A DNA stretch of 64,000 nt from Runella rosea (GTDB lineage: Bacteria; Bacteroidota; Bacteroidia; Cytophagales; Spirosomataceae). Below the pieces are notes generated by a model. That model saw only the letters and a list, made by a program, of their open reading frames with translations. It was not told the origin of the DNA and searched no databases. Below are positions 35,838-45,180 of this stretch, piece by piece. Location: contig NZ_CP030850.1 in NCBI RefSeq assembly GCF_003325355.1, forward strand, positions 6,461,001-6,525,000, read 5' to 3'. The translations under genes were made by a program, and so were the position numbers. Every line of letters begins with the position of its first letter. Position 1 is the first letter of the stretch.

Positions 35838-37007
35838 CTAAATATGAATGTTGACCCAATTTTCGGCTACTTTTCGGGTTTCGGCGTCGGTTTCGATGTA
35901 ATCATCGAGCGTTGGCTGTTGTATAAACGTCATGCGTTGCATACAAGTTTCGATAAGGTCCGACATTTCCAGAAATCCAATCTCGTCGCGAAGGAAAGCT
36001 GCTACGGCTATTTCATTGGCGGCGTTGACGATGCAGGCCATATTTCCGCCCCGCTCGATGGCGTCAAAAGCGAATTGCAAATTACGAAAAGTTTTCAAAT
36101 CGGGTTGTTCAAACGTCAGCGCGGGATAATTGGCGAAGTTGAACCGAGGAAAATCAGCGGGCAGGCGGTGCGGATACGTGAGCGCAAATTGAATCGGCAA
36201 GCGCATATCGGGTAGGCCCATTTGGGCTTTGATGCTGCCGTCCTCAAACTGCACCATGGAATGAATGATGCTTTGCGGATGCACCACTACCTCAATTTGT
36301 GAAACATCTAATCCAAATAGCCATTTGGCTTCAATCACCTCTAGCCCTTTGTTCATCAGCGAGGCAGAGTCGATGGTGATTTTAGCCCCCATACTCCAAT
36401 TGGGATGTTTTAGGGCTTGTGCTTTGGTCACGTGCAGTAGCTCATCGCGGGTTTTTCCACGAAATGGTCCCCCTGAGGCAGTCAAGAAAATCTTTTCGAT
36501 GGGGTTATGAAATTCACCCACAAGGCACTGAAAAATCGCTGAATGCTCGGAGTCCACGGGATAAATACTGACGCCTTTCTTTTGGGCTAGGGCCGTCACC
36601 AATTCGCCCGCTACGACCAAGGTCTCTTTGTTGGCGAGGGCAATTTGTTTGCCCGCTTCAATGGCTTTGACGGTCGGAATCAGTCCTGAATACCCCACCA
36701 TTGAAGTCAAAACGGTATCAATGGTGTCCATTTGAACCACATCTGCGATAGCTTTCGAACCCGCGTAGACTTTGATACCTAGCGGGTCGAGGGCGTCGAA
36801 AACCTTGTCATATAAATCTTCGTTGGCAATGACGACCACATTGGGGCGAAACTCTCCCGCTTGCTGAATCAGTAATTCAGCGTTGTTTTGGGCGGTGAGA
36901 ATCTCAACGCAGAAGGCGTCAGGATTGGCGGCTATTACGTCGAGGGCTTGGGTTCCGATGGAACCCGTTGAGCCGAGAATGGCTAAATGTTTTTGAGGGA
37001 ACTTCAT
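35838..37007 (-). CDS. dxr: 1-deoxy-D-xylulose 5-phosphate reductoisomerase
   Basis: 389 residues, the usual length. NADPH site GSTGSIGTQALDVI (about 11-24), metal and substrate residues in PVDSEHSAIFQ and ASGGPFRG, flexible loop HPNWSMGAKITIDSAS. It makes MEP in the non-mevalonate isoprenoid route. First gene of a run dxr-uma2-uma2-rseP on the minus strand. Confidence 0.97.
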   Translation of the reverse strand: MKFPQKHLAILGSTGSIGTQALDVIAANPDAFCVEILTAQNNAELLIQQAGEFRPNVVVIANEDLYDKVFDALDPLGIKVYAGSKAIADVVQMDTIDTVLTSMVGYSGLIPTVKAIEAGKQIALANKETLVVAGELVTALAQKKGVSIYPVDSEHSAIFQCLVGEFHNPIEKIFLTASGGPFRGKTRDELLHVTKAQALKHPNWSMGAKITIDSASLMNKGLEVIEAKWLFGLDVSQIEVVVHPQSIIHSMVQFEDGSIKAQMGLPDMRLPIQFALTYPHRLPADFPRFNFANYPALTFEQPDLKTFRNLQFAFDAIERGGNMACIVNAANEIAVAAFLRDEIGFLEMSDLIETCMQRMTFIQQPTLDDYIETDAETRKVAENWVNIHI

Positions 37008-37029
37008 GCAGTAAGCAGATAATCGTGAG

Positions 37030-37037
37030 CAAAATTA
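37030..37037 (-). promoter_or_regulatory. -7 element of dxr
   Basis: TAATTTTG on the minus strand matches TAnnTTTG, 22 nt before the dxr ATG. No TTG at the -33 position. Confidence 0.4.
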
Positions 37038-37185
37038 CACATTCTTCTCGCTTTTAAGTGCTGATGCCGAAAGTCAGTATAAATTTTGCGTTCGTGGTGG
37101 TTTGTGTACATTTTTAAACCACCACAAACGCAATAGGTTTTACAAGTGAATGTAAAAAAAGTAAAGAGAAGGATTGTCAGAACTT

Positions 37186-38415
37186 TTATTTTAGGAATTG
37201 CGCTACTATTTTATCAAAATCATTCACGTAATAAATGTTTTCTACTTGGGGTTTACCGCGCTTAATGCGCCCAAAAAAGAGCGTTTTGCCATCGGGAGAA
37301 AGGGAAGGTGCAAATTCGGCGAGGGGCGTATTAATGTCAGGCCCGAGGTTTTGGGGAATGCTCCATTGACCATTTTGTTGAAAGGATATATACAAATCGC
37401 TGTCGCCCAAACCTCCCTCCGTATCGGATAAAAAAATCAGGTATTTCTCGTCGGGAGAAATGAAAGGGTTGGATTCTCCCTTCTGGGAATTGATGATACT
37501 CCCCAAATTTTCAGGTTTTTGATAAACGCCGTTCTTAAACACCGAACGCCAGATGTCGGTTCCTCCCAATCCACCCAGTCTAAGAGAGGTAAAATATAAG
37601 TTACCATTGGCCGCCAATGTAGCATAAAAATCGCTGGAATCGGAGTTGACAACCGTTCCCAAGGAAAAAGGCTCGGACCAACCCTGACTCTGTTTGCGGA
37701 TTCCCCAAATATTAAAATCAAGGTTTTTGTCGGAGGTGGTCGTTGGTCGGTTGGAATTAAAAATCAATACGTTGCCGCTTGGTGAAAAAGCAGGGTCAAT
37801 GTCTTTGTATTTACCCGAAAAAGAGGCTTTTTGCGGTATTGTCCATTGGCCGTTCTTTTTTTGCGTTTCAAACAAATGCAACGAATCACGCCCACCGTAG
37901 GATTTGACAAAATAGGCCTGCTGCTCACCCGGGGCAAGTGCAAAGCCAAACACGTCGTTGGTTGAAATGGTATCCTTTGCAAGCAAAGGGGCTTTATCAA
38001 GACGATAAAAAATCTTACTTACGACTTTCCATTGACCATCTGTTTTAAGCAGATTAAAGAAATCAATAAATTGAAACGTTGGATAATCAAGTTCGAGTTT
38101 AGCGTGGGCCGCCGTACCGATAATGTCAAGATAAACGATTCGGGTTTGGCGATTTGACTTTACGCCAGCGTTGCGGCGCACACTGTCTAGGTACTGCGCT
38201 ATGGGTACATCCCGAAAAGTACCCGTCTTTTTGTCAACAAATTTCATGGTGGCTGTGGGATGAAAAACGGCCATCATTTTGACCGTATCGCCGTAGGTGC
38301 CTCCGTCCATGTAGTTCCTAAGAGTTTCTTCGGCCAATTGTCGGTCTGTTTTTTGGGCGTAAATCGACAAGAAGGAAAAGAATAAAGTAATCAATAGTAA
38401 AAGGGGCGTTTTCAT
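37186..38415 (-). CDS. Exported NTF2-like plus PD40 beta-propeller protein
   Basis: 409 residues from the ATG at 38415 (MKTPLLLLITLF), which directly opens a signal peptide; the earlier ATG at 38442 is less likely. Residues about 22-140 resemble a SnoaL/lumazine-binding NTF2-like domain (ETLRNYMDGGTYGDTVKMMA). The rest holds WD40-like PD40 repeats: DIDPAFSPSGNVLIFNSNRP, SNPFISPDEKYLIFLSD, FAPSLSPDGKTLFFGR. No catalytic residues are evident, so a binding or scaffold role is likely. The combination is uncommon. Divergent from the RGAE gene across 155 nt. Confidence 0.78.
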   Translation of the reverse strand: MKTPLLLLITLFFSFLSIYAQKTDRQLAEETLRNYMDGGTYGDTVKMMAVFHPTATMKFVDKKTGTFRDVPIAQYLDSVRRNAGVKSNRQTRIVYLDIIGTAAHAKLELDYPTFQFIDFFNLLKTDGQWKVVSKIFYRLDKAPLLAKDTISTNDVFGFALAPGEQQAYFVKSYGGRDSLHLFETQKKNGQWTIPQKASFSGKYKDIDPAFSPSGNVLIFNSNRPTTTSDKNLDFNIWGIRKQSQGWSEPFSLGTVVNSDSSDFYATLAANGNLYFTSLRLGGLGGTDIWRSVFKNGVYQKPENLGSIINSQKGESNPFISPDEKYLIFLSDTEGGLGDSDLYISFQQNGQWSIPQNLGPDINTPLAEFAPSLSPDGKTLFFGRIKRGKPQVENIYYVNDFDKIVAQFLK

Positions 38416-38570
38416 GGGCTTTATAAATAAATGAGAACCCAAAATTCTAGCAAATTGGTGCTAAAGGCTATTTTTTTCGACGGTTACCCGCTTTTTTTCG
38501 ACCGTTTTGGGGCAGGGAAGTACGGGAGTGTTTAGACAATATTTTAACAAAAACTTGTACCAAAAATACC

Positions 38571-39353
38571 ATGAAAACTATCTACTCTTTGTTTGCGTCT
38601 ATTCTCCTTTTCTGGGGAATCATCGCCGCCGTGTCTCCCAAACCTACCCTGTACATTATTGGCGACTCGACCGTTAAAAATGGTTCTGGCAAAGGGCAAG
38701 ATAACATGTGGGGATGGGGAAGTTTTCTCCATGAACATTTTGACACGACCCGGATACACCTCGAAAATCACGCCATTGGAGGGCGTAGTAGTCGTACTTT
38801 TATCACAGAAGGGCGTTGGGATAAAATTCTGACCAACCTAAAGCCTGGTGATTTTGTAATCATGCAGTTTGGCCACAATGACAACAGCGCCATCAACGAC
38901 TCAACCCGCGCCCGAGGAACCATCAAGGGATTGGGAGAAGAAACTGAAGAAATTGATAATATTTTGACCAAAAAGCACGAGATTGTGCATAGCTATGGTT
39001 GGTATATGCGCAAGTACGTGGCCGAAACCAAAGCCAAAGGAGCGATTCCAATTATCTGTTCGCCCGTACCGCGCAACAGTTGGAGAGAAGGCAAAATAGC
39101 CACTTCAGAAGCGGGGCATCGTCAATGGGCCGAAGCCGTTGCCGTCTCCGGCGGGGCGTTTTACATTGATTTGTTTGGCTTGATTGTGCCCCAATATGAA
39201 GCCTTGGGAGAGGAGAAAGTCAAGACTGAATTCTTTACCCTCAAAGACAATACCCATACCAATGAAGCAGGGGCGAAACTAAACACCGCCTCAGTGGTAA
39301 AAGGGTTGAAATCTCTGAAAAAATGTTCTCTGAAACAGTATTTGAAAAAATAA
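38571..39353 (+). CDS. Rhamnogalacturonan acetylesterase-like SGNH hydrolase
   Basis: 260 residues with a signal peptide (about 1-22). SGNH blocks are complete: GDST with nucleophile S33, Gly near 70 (AIGGRSSR), GHND at 101-104 and the D226/H229 pair in DNTHTNEAG. This is the rhamnogalacturonan acetylesterase group, which removes acetyl groups from pectin RG-I. The GH95 gene starts 39 nt downstream, so both are likely one operon for plant cell-wall side chains. A xylan or other glycan esterase is possible. Confidence 0.88.
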   Translation: MKTIYSLFASILLFWGIIAAVSPKPTLYIIGDSTVKNGSGKGQDNMWGWGSFLHEHFDTTRIHLENHAIGGRSSRTFITEGRWDKILTNLKPGDFVIMQFGHNDNSAINDSTRARGTIKGLGEETEEIDNILTKKHEIVHSYGWYMRKYVAETKAKGAIPIICSPVPRNSWREGKIATSEAGHRQWAEAVAVSGGAFYIDLFGLIVPQYEALGEEKVKTEFFTLKDNTHTNEAGAKLNTASVVKGLKSLKKCSLKQYLKK

Positions 39354-39391
39354 TGCTGCTGTTTTTAACTGATTTTTTAATCACAATCTGC

Positions 39392-41899
39392 ATGAAAAAA
39401 AGCTTTTTCCCGCTTGTCTTATGTCTTTTACCGCTATGCAACGTCTTTGCTCAAGCCCCCATTCATTATAAACAACCCGCCCGTAACTGGAACGAGGCGT
39501 TACCGGTAGGAAACGGTCGATTGGGTGTTATGACGTTTGGTCGGGTCAATGAAGAACTGCTGCAGCTGAACGAAGAAACGCTCTGGTCGGGCGGCCCCGT
39601 GGAGAAAAATCCCAATCCTGATGCCATTAAACATTTGCCAGCGGTGCGGGAAGCACTGAAGCGGGAGGAGTACGAAACGGCTTCCAAAGAATTGCAAAAG
39701 ATTCAGGGCCTTTATACGGAAGCCTATCAGCCCTTGGGTGATTTGCTCATAAAACAGCCTTTTGACGCGCAACCCAGTGCTTATTTTCGTGATTTGGACC
39801 TACAAAATGCCACGGCACACACGCAGTTTACGATTGAGGGCGTTACCTACATCCGCGAGTTATTTGTATCAGCACCCGATCAAGTGATTGTGCTTCGTCT
39901 AACGGCTTCGCAAAAAGGAAAATTAAATTTTTCGGCTTCTACCAAAAGCCCACATCCGTTGCTTAAACAAATAACGGGAAAAAATGAACTCAGTATGCGC
40001 GGAAAAGCGCCCGCTCATGCTGATCCTAATTATGTGAATTATAATGCCAAACCTGTGTATTATGAAGACCCGTCGGGATGCAAAGGAATGCGGTTTGATT
40101 GGCGCATCAAGGTGCAAACCACCGACGGGAAAGTGACGGCCGATACATCGGGAATCAGCATCAGTAACGCCACAGAAGCTATTTTGCTCATTACTGCCGC
40201 TACCAGTTTCAATGGCTTCGACAAATGTCCCGATAGCCAAGGACGAGATGAGAAAGCGTTGGTGGAATCGTATCTGAAAAAAGCGTCAGCCAAATCAATT
40301 GACTTGATTCGGAAAGCGCATATCGCCGATTATCAGAAGTATTTTAATCGGGTAAAACTAACACTCGGACAATCGGGCGAAGCGGCATTTCTGCCGATGG
40401 ATTCGCGGTTGGTTCGCTACGCGCAAATGGGTAATGACCCGCAATTGGAGGCGTTGTATTTTGATTTTGGTCGGTATTTGTTGATTTCGAGTTCACGGCC
40501 TGGCGGCATTCCTGCCAACTTACAAGGAATTTGGAATCCCATGACACGTCCGCCGTGGAGCAGTAATTACACCACCAACATCAATGCACAAATGAACTAT
40601 TGGCCCGCCGAAGCCGCCAATCTTTCGGAGTTGCATACCACCTTTACCGATTGGATGGCTGGCGCTGCCGCAACGGGACGCGAAACGGCCAAGAATTTTT
40701 ACGGTATGAGTGGCTGGACAGTTCACCACAATTCCGACATTTGGGGGGCATCCAATCCCGTGGGCGATAAAGGCAAAGGCAGTCCGTCGTGGGCCAACTG
40801 GGCCATGGGCGGCGCTTGGTTGAGTCAGCATTTGTGGGAGCATTATGTGTATTCGGGCAACGAATCCTACTTAAAAAACTACGCCTATTCGCTTATGCGT
40901 GATGCCGCACAGTTTTGTTTGGACTGGTTGGTCAAAGATGCCAATGGTAAATGGATTACGTCGCCCTCTACCTCGCCAGAAAACGTTTTTATTACTGACA
41001 AAGGCGTAAAACAATCCGTTTCGGTGGCCACTACGATGGACATGGCTTTGGTCTACGATGTGTTTACGAACGTTATTCACGCAGCCGAACACCTCAAAGT
41101 TGACGCAGAGTTACGCAAGACTTTGGAAGAAAGACTACAAAACCTGTTTCCATTGCAGATTGGTAAAAAAGGAAATTTGCAGGAATGGTACAAAGATTGG
41201 GAGGATCAGGAACCGGAACACCGTCATGTTTCGCACCTGTTTGCACTGCACCCTGGGCGTTATATTTCTCCCCTGCGGACGCCTAAGTTTACAGATGCCG
41301 CCCGCAAAACCCTTGAGTTGCGCGGGGATGGCGGTACGGGTTGGAGCAAATCTTGGAAAATCAACTTTTGGGCACGACTCCACGACGGCAACCACGCCTA
41401 CAAACTTTTACGTGAATTGCTCAAAGTGACGGGCGTAGAAGGTACTGACTATGCCAAAGGGGGCGGCACGTATCTCAATTTATTTTGCGCACACCCGCCG
41501 TTTCAGATTGACGGGAATTTTGGGGGTACATCAGGCATCGCAGAAATGTTGCTTCAAAGCCAGGATGGGTTAATTAATTTGCTGCCTGCCTTGCCCGACG
41601 CATGGGCCACGGGTGAAGTAAAAGGCCTGAAAGCGCGGGGTGGTTTTGAACTTGACATGGTGTGGAAAGACGGAAAAATCACGCGTTTAATCGTTAAATC
41701 AGCATTGGGCGGCAATTGTCGATTGAAACTGCCCAATGCGCTGACGAATGCCAAACTTCAGCCAGCCAAGGGCAAAAACCCTAATTCGTTTTATGCCGTG
41801 TTTGAAAATAAATACCAAACCACTACCCCCGAAGGAAGCGGATTTGTGTACGATTTGACAACAGAGAAGAATAAGATTTACATCTTGGGCGTAAATTAG
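39392..41899 (+). CDS. Glycoside hydrolase family 95 (alpha-L-fucosidase type)
   Basis: 835 residues from the ATG at 39392, which opens a signal peptide ending VFAQ; the longer frame would start within the preceding gene. GH95 landmarks: LPVGNGRLGVMTFG and LNEETLWSGGP in the N-terminal beta domain, NINAQMNYWPAEAANL in the (alpha/alpha)6 barrel with the family's catalytic Asn region, and DGNFGGTSGIAEMLLQS near the C-terminus. GH95 inverting enzymes act on fucose or L-galactose linked alpha-1,2, for example in xyloglucan. With the RGAE it suggests pectin/xyloglucan use. Confidence 0.94.
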   Translation: MKKSFFPLVLCLLPLCNVFAQAPIHYKQPARNWNEALPVGNGRLGVMTFGRVNEELLQLNEETLWSGGPVEKNPNPDAIKHLPAVREALKREEYETASKELQKIQGLYTEAYQPLGDLLIKQPFDAQPSAYFRDLDLQNATAHTQFTIEGVTYIRELFVSAPDQVIVLRLTASQKGKLNFSASTKSPHPLLKQITGKNELSMRGKAPAHADPNYVNYNAKPVYYEDPSGCKGMRFDWRIKVQTTDGKVTADTSGISISNATEAILLITAATSFNGFDKCPDSQGRDEKALVESYLKKASAKSIDLIRKAHIADYQKYFNRVKLTLGQSGEAAFLPMDSRLVRYAQMGNDPQLEALYFDFGRYLLISSSRPGGIPANLQGIWNPMTRPPWSSNYTTNINAQMNYWPAEAANLSELHTTFTDWMAGAAATGRETAKNFYGMSGWTVHHNSDIWGASNPVGDKGKGSPSWANWAMGGAWLSQHLWEHYVYSGNESYLKNYAYSLMRDAAQFCLDWLVKDANGKWITSPSTSPENVFITDKGVKQSVSVATTMDMALVYDVFTNVIHAAEHLKVDAELRKTLEERLQNLFPLQIGKKGNLQEWYKDWEDQEPEHRHVSHLFALHPGRYISPLRTPKFTDAARKTLELRGDGGTGWSKSWKINFWARLHDGNHAYKLLRELLKVTGVEGTDYAKGGGTYLNLFCAHPPFQIDGNFGGTSGIAEMLLQSQDGLINLLPALPDAWATGEVKGLKARGGFELDMVWKDGKITRLIVKSALGGNCRLKLPNALTNAKLQPAKGKNPNSFYAVFENKYQTTTPEGSGFVYDLTTEKNKIYILGVN

Positions 41900-41920
41900 A
41901 AGTTCAACTTCCGTATATTG

Positions 41921-41951
41921 ACGTCGCCGAGGTTTTGAATCTCGGCGACGT
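41921..41951 (+). terminator. Terminator after the GH95 gene
   Basis: Perfect 11-bp arms ACGTCGCCGAG / CTCGGCGACGT, 9-nt loop, then TTTCTTTTTA on the plus strand. It starts 22 nt after the stop. Confidence 0.92.
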
Positions 41952-41970
41952 TTCTTTTTACTGATTTACC

Positions 41971-42993
41971 ATGCGCAAACCCAATTTTACTTTTATTCAG
42001 GCTTTGCTTTGGCTGACGCTGTACCTGTTTTTGGTGTTTTACGGCGTTCAGAAAGTAGAAGATTGGGCTTCAGGAATCACGAGCGCAACGATTTACGTGG
42101 GCTTTTATCTCATGGCGGTTTACATACAAAGTCATTGGCTTTTTCCGCGATATTTTAAAAAAAATGACTACGGATTTTATCTGGTACTTTCCATCGGTGT
42201 GCTTTTGGGGATAGTTATACTTCGTATGTACGTGGAGTATGAAGCGTTGTTTTTACGTTTGCGACATCACCGTTTTTACGATTTCACCTTTCAACATTTC
42301 GCGTTTGTCTTTATCACCCAGCTCCTTGCTTCGCTTTTTGGGGTAATGCTACGCGTAGCGTTTGATTATGTAGCCTTATTACAACGTCAAGAACAGTTGC
42401 GTAGTCAGCAGATAGTGAGTGAGTTGAATTTGTTAAAAGCGCAGGTGCAACCGCATTTTTTGTTCAATACACTCAATAATATTTATGCGTTGGCCGTGGC
42501 CAAATCGGACCAAACACCAGCCGTGGTTGCTAAACTTTCAGACATCATGCGGTACTTTGTGGACGAAGCGCCTAGAGACCTTGTACCGCTGCAAAATGAA
42601 CTTACTTTTCTGCAAAATTACGTTGAGCTAGAACAAATTCGACTTCGTTTTCCCGTCAATATTTCGTTCGAAATCACCCCCCCGAATCCGCAGATACTCG
42701 TGCCGCCGATGTTATTGATTCCGTTTGTTGAAAATGTTTTTAAACACGGAGTGGATAAAACTACCCCCAATAATGAAGCCGTAATTATTGTGGCTGTTAC
42801 GCCTGAAAAACTGTATTTTCAGGTAAAAAACACGGTTTTTGAAGATTCAAAAGGCCGTTGGCGGGGACTGGAAAATTTACAGAAGCGTTTAAATTTGTTA
42901 TTTCCAGAGGGCTATGAACTGCGTACTGAAAGAGAAAATGGCTATTTTGTGGCGTCTTTGAGTTTTTCAATCACAACAGTAAGTACACCTTAA
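41971..42993 (+). CDS. LytS/AlgZ-type sensor histidine kinase
   Basis: 340 residues. Four membrane helices cover about 8-135, with almost no extracytoplasmic sensor domain. The His_kinase (PF06580-type) domain follows a short coiled coil: phosphoacceptor H162 in KAQVQPHFLFNTLNNIYAL, and the ATP-binding PPMLLIPFVENVFKHGVD. It is expected to phosphorylate the LytTR regulator two genes downstream. A DoxX gene lies between kinase and regulator, an unusual order. Confidence 0.93.
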   Translation: MRKPNFTFIQALLWLTLYLFLVFYGVQKVEDWASGITSATIYVGFYLMAVYIQSHWLFPRYFKKNDYGFYLVLSIGVLLGIVILRMYVEYEALFLRLRHHRFYDFTFQHFAFVFITQLLASLFGVMLRVAFDYVALLQRQEQLRSQQIVSELNLLKAQVQPHFLFNTLNNIYALAVAKSDQTPAVVAKLSDIMRYFVDEAPRDLVPLQNELTFLQNYVELEQIRLRFPVNISFEITPPNPQILVPPMLLIPFVENVFKHGVDKTTPNNEAVIIVAVTPEKLYFQVKNTVFEDSKGRWRGLENLQKRLNLLFPEGYELRTERENGYFVASLSFSITTVSTP

Positions 42994-43040
42994 ACCGTGC
43001 ATTTACCGTTTCTATTGTTCCACTTAAAAATTATCCGGCT

Positions 43041-43460
43041 ATGTTTGATTTCTTTAAACCAAATTCAAAAGTTGCCTACACGGATTGGGGTGTTTTGGTA
43101 TTGAGGGTGTGTGTTCCGTTGTTGCTGCTTACGCACGGATACGACAAGTTGTTGAGTTTTTTGAACGGTGCCTCTGGTTTTCCCGACCCACTGCACGTGG
43201 GTGCGCAGTTTTCGCACGCCTTGGCGGTGGTGGGAGAAGTAATTGCACCGATTTTGGTCATGCTTGGGCTATGGACCCGGGTGGCCTGTTTGATTGAAAT
43301 TATCCATTTTTTAGTGGTGGCCTTTATGATGCATGCAGGCGAGCCGCTGAGTGAGAAAGAACACGCGCTTCTGTTCCTGATTCCTTACATAACGATTTTG
43401 TTGATAGGTGCAGGAAAATATTCGCTGGATAAATCTTTGTACCAAAAAAGAAGATTCTGA
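43041..43460 (+). CDS. DoxX-family membrane protein
   Basis: 139 residues with four membrane helices; DoxX landmarks are VLRVCVPLLLLTHGYDKLLSF at the N-terminus and GEVIAPILVMLGLWTRVA in the middle. The family includes quinone-linked oxidoreductase subunits and many uncharacterised proteins. It is sandwiched in a kinase-DoxX-regulator operon, 47 nt after the kinase, with the regulator's GTG one base after its stop. It may be the redox or membrane input for the signalling pair, which is inference. Confidence 0.88.
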   Translation: MFDFFKPNSKVAYTDWGVLVLRVCVPLLLLTHGYDKLLSFLNGASGFPDPLHVGAQFSHALAVVGEVIAPILVMLGLWTRVACLIEIIHFLVVAFMMHAGEPLSEKEHALLFLIPYITILLIGAGKYSLDKSLYQKRRF

Positions 43461-43461
43461 C

Positions 43462-44154
43462 GTGTCTATTTCTTGTTTAATCGTGGATGATGAGCCGTTG
43501 GCGGTACAATTGTTGGAAAGTCACGTGGCGCAGGTTCCGTTTCTTTCGTTGGCGGGTTGTGCCTACCATGCAATAGAAGCTTTGACTTTTCTTGAAAAAC
43601 AACCCGTCGATTTGATTTTTTTAGACATTAATCTTCCTCATTTATCGGGAATGCAATTGAAAGAATTGCTGCCAATTGACCAAAAAGTGATTTTTACAAC
43701 CGCATATTCAGATTTTGCGGTGGAGAGTTACGACAAAAATGCCGTTGATTACCTGCTTAAACCCGTTACGTATGAACGATTTTTAAAAGCGGTTTTGAAG
43801 GTAAAAAAGGTTGAGCCTACTTCCAAAGTAAATATTCATCTGGATTCTATTTTTGTTAAATCAGGCAAAGACTTTATCAGAGTAAGGCTAAACGATATTT
43901 TGTACATCGAAGGCCTGAAAGACTATGTCGTAGTGGTGACTTCCACTGAGCGCATTATTACGTATAAGCGGCTGAAAGACTTGGAACAATCGTTGCCGAA
44001 TCAGTTCAGTCGGGTTCATTTGTCATACATTGTCAATCACGAAAAGATTTACAAAGTGGTTGATAATCAAATTGTAATAGGGGGCGCTCAAATTCCTTTA
44101 AGTGAAAAATACCGTGAAGGTTTTTTGCAAAAAGTGTATAAAGAATTGCTTTGA
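43462..44154 (+). CDS. LytTR-family response regulator
   Basis: 230 residues from the GTG at 43462, one base after the doxX stop; the longer frame begins inside doxX. Receiver domain: acidic pair D9/D10 in LIVDDEP, phosphoacceptor D55 in LIFLDINLPH, K100 in LLKPV. The LytTR DNA-binding domain covers about 125-230 (FVKSGKDFIRVRLNDILYIE, FSRVHLSYIVN). It pairs with the LytS-type kinase upstream. LytTR regulators bind pairs of direct repeats; their targets here are not identifiable. Confidence 0.93.
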   Translation: MSISCLIVDDEPLAVQLLESHVAQVPFLSLAGCAYHAIEALTFLEKQPVDLIFLDINLPHLSGMQLKELLPIDQKVIFTTAYSDFAVESYDKNAVDYLLKPVTYERFLKAVLKVKKVEPTSKVNIHLDSIFVKSGKDFIRVRLNDILYIEGLKDYVVVVTSTERIITYKRLKDLEQSLPNQFSRVHLSYIVNHEKIYKVVDNQIVIGGAQIPLSEKYREGFLQKVYKELL

Positions 44155-44156
44155 TA

Positions 44157-44208
44157 GTTAGACTTTTCAAGTGTACGGATCGCAGAGAATACACTTGAAA
44201 AGTCTAAC
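44157..44208. terminator. Hairpin between convergent genes
   Basis: Perfect 19-bp arms beginning GTTAGACTTTTCAAGTGTA with a 14-nt loop. It begins 2 nt after the regulator stop and ends 3 nt before the folP stop. No T run follows, so termination would rest on the stem alone; it may also be a dispersed palindrome. Confidence 0.7.
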
Positions 44209-44211
44209 TGC

Positions 44212-45048
44212 CTACCATTTTCCGTGAAGCAAACCCACCAATTTTACCGCTTCAACCGCTTCTTTTACATCGTGTACGCGTAAAATACTTGCACCGTTGA
44301 GCAGCGCCACGGTATTCAAAACGGTTGTTCCATTGAGCGATTGGTCGGGCGTAATATTAAGTTTTCGCCAAATCATAGACTTGCGCGAAACCCCCGCCAG
44401 AATGGGCACATTGAGCGCTTGGAACGATCTTAGTTCGTTCAATAAGACGTAGTTTTGGTCGGCGTTTTTGGCAAACCCAAATCCCATATCAGCCACAATA
44501 TCTTTGACCCCCAACTGTTGAAGTTGATAAATTTTCGCCTGTAGTTCCTGCAACACATCCGTCACCAAATCCTCGTATTGATTGAGATCTTTCATGGTTT
44601 GGGGCGTGCCGCGACTGTGCATCAGGATGTACGGAACGTTGAGGGCCGCCACCGTTTCAAACATCTGTGGGTCAAGGTTCCCACCCGCGATGTCGTTGAT
44701 GATATGCGCGCCCGCTTCTACTGCTTGTCGCGCTACCGACGCCCGAAAGGTATCAATGGAAAGGATGGCATTGGGGAAGTGTTTGCAAAGCATTTCTACC
44801 ACGGGCAAAATGCGTTTACGTTCTTCTTGCTCACTAACGGCATCGGCACCTGGTCGGGTGGAGTGTCCACCCAAATCAAGTATCGAAGCCCCTTCCGAAA
44901 GCATACGTTCCGCTTTCTTATAAGCTTCGTCGAGCTGGTTAACTCGACTTTCTGAATAAAATGAATCAGGGGTAATATTCATGATTCCCATGACTTGCGG
45001 CGTTGACAAGTCCAGTAATTTACCACCGATGTTCAGCGTTTTTTTCAT
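44212..45048 (-). CDS. folP: Dihydropteroate synthase
   Basis: 278 residues. Signature motifs: VMGIMNITPDSFY (about 19-31), DLGGHSTRPGA (pterin site), SIDTFRASVA and AHIINDIAGG, then ILAGVSRKSMI. It joins p-aminobenzoate to dihydropterin pyrophosphate in folate synthesis and is the target of sulphonamides. Monocistronic, divergent from the DUF1599 gene. Confidence 0.97.
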   Translation of the reverse strand: MKKTLNIGGKLLDLSTPQVMGIMNITPDSFYSESRVNQLDEAYKKAERMLSEGASILDLGGHSTRPGADAVSEQEERKRILPVVEMLCKHFPNAILSIDTFRASVARQAVEAGAHIINDIAGGNLDPQMFETVAALNVPYILMHSRGTPQTMKDLNQYEDLVTDVLQELQAKIYQLQQLGVKDIVADMGFGFAKNADQNYVLLNELRSFQALNVPILAGVSRKSMIWRKLNITPDQSLNGTTVLNTVALLNGASILRVHDVKEAVEAVKLVGLLHGKW

Positions 45049-45180
45049 AATTTAGCGGCGAAAAAGTCACGAATTGTCATTTGTAGTCCACGGAAAGTCA
45101 TGAAATTGATGAAAAACAATAAATGACGGATACACCACACATGACCTTTTTTTGACGTGAATCTAATGACTATGAATGAC
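45049..45180. promoter_or_regulatory. GTCAT/ATGAC repeat cluster between folP and the DUF1599 gene
   Basis: Six copies of GTCAT or its complement ATGAC occur at 45076, 45097, 45123, 45141, 45166 and 45176, the last two inside the first codons of the plus-strand gene. The copies are inverted on the two sides. This may be a shared operator or chance. Confidence 0.25.

Noticed and set aside
39323-39391. Upstream extension of the GH95 frame
   Set aside because: It overlaps the esterase gene and the downstream ATG opens a typical signal peptide.
43408-43461. Upstream extension of the LytTR regulator frame
   Set aside because: It lies in doxX; the receiver domain begins right after the GTG at 43462.
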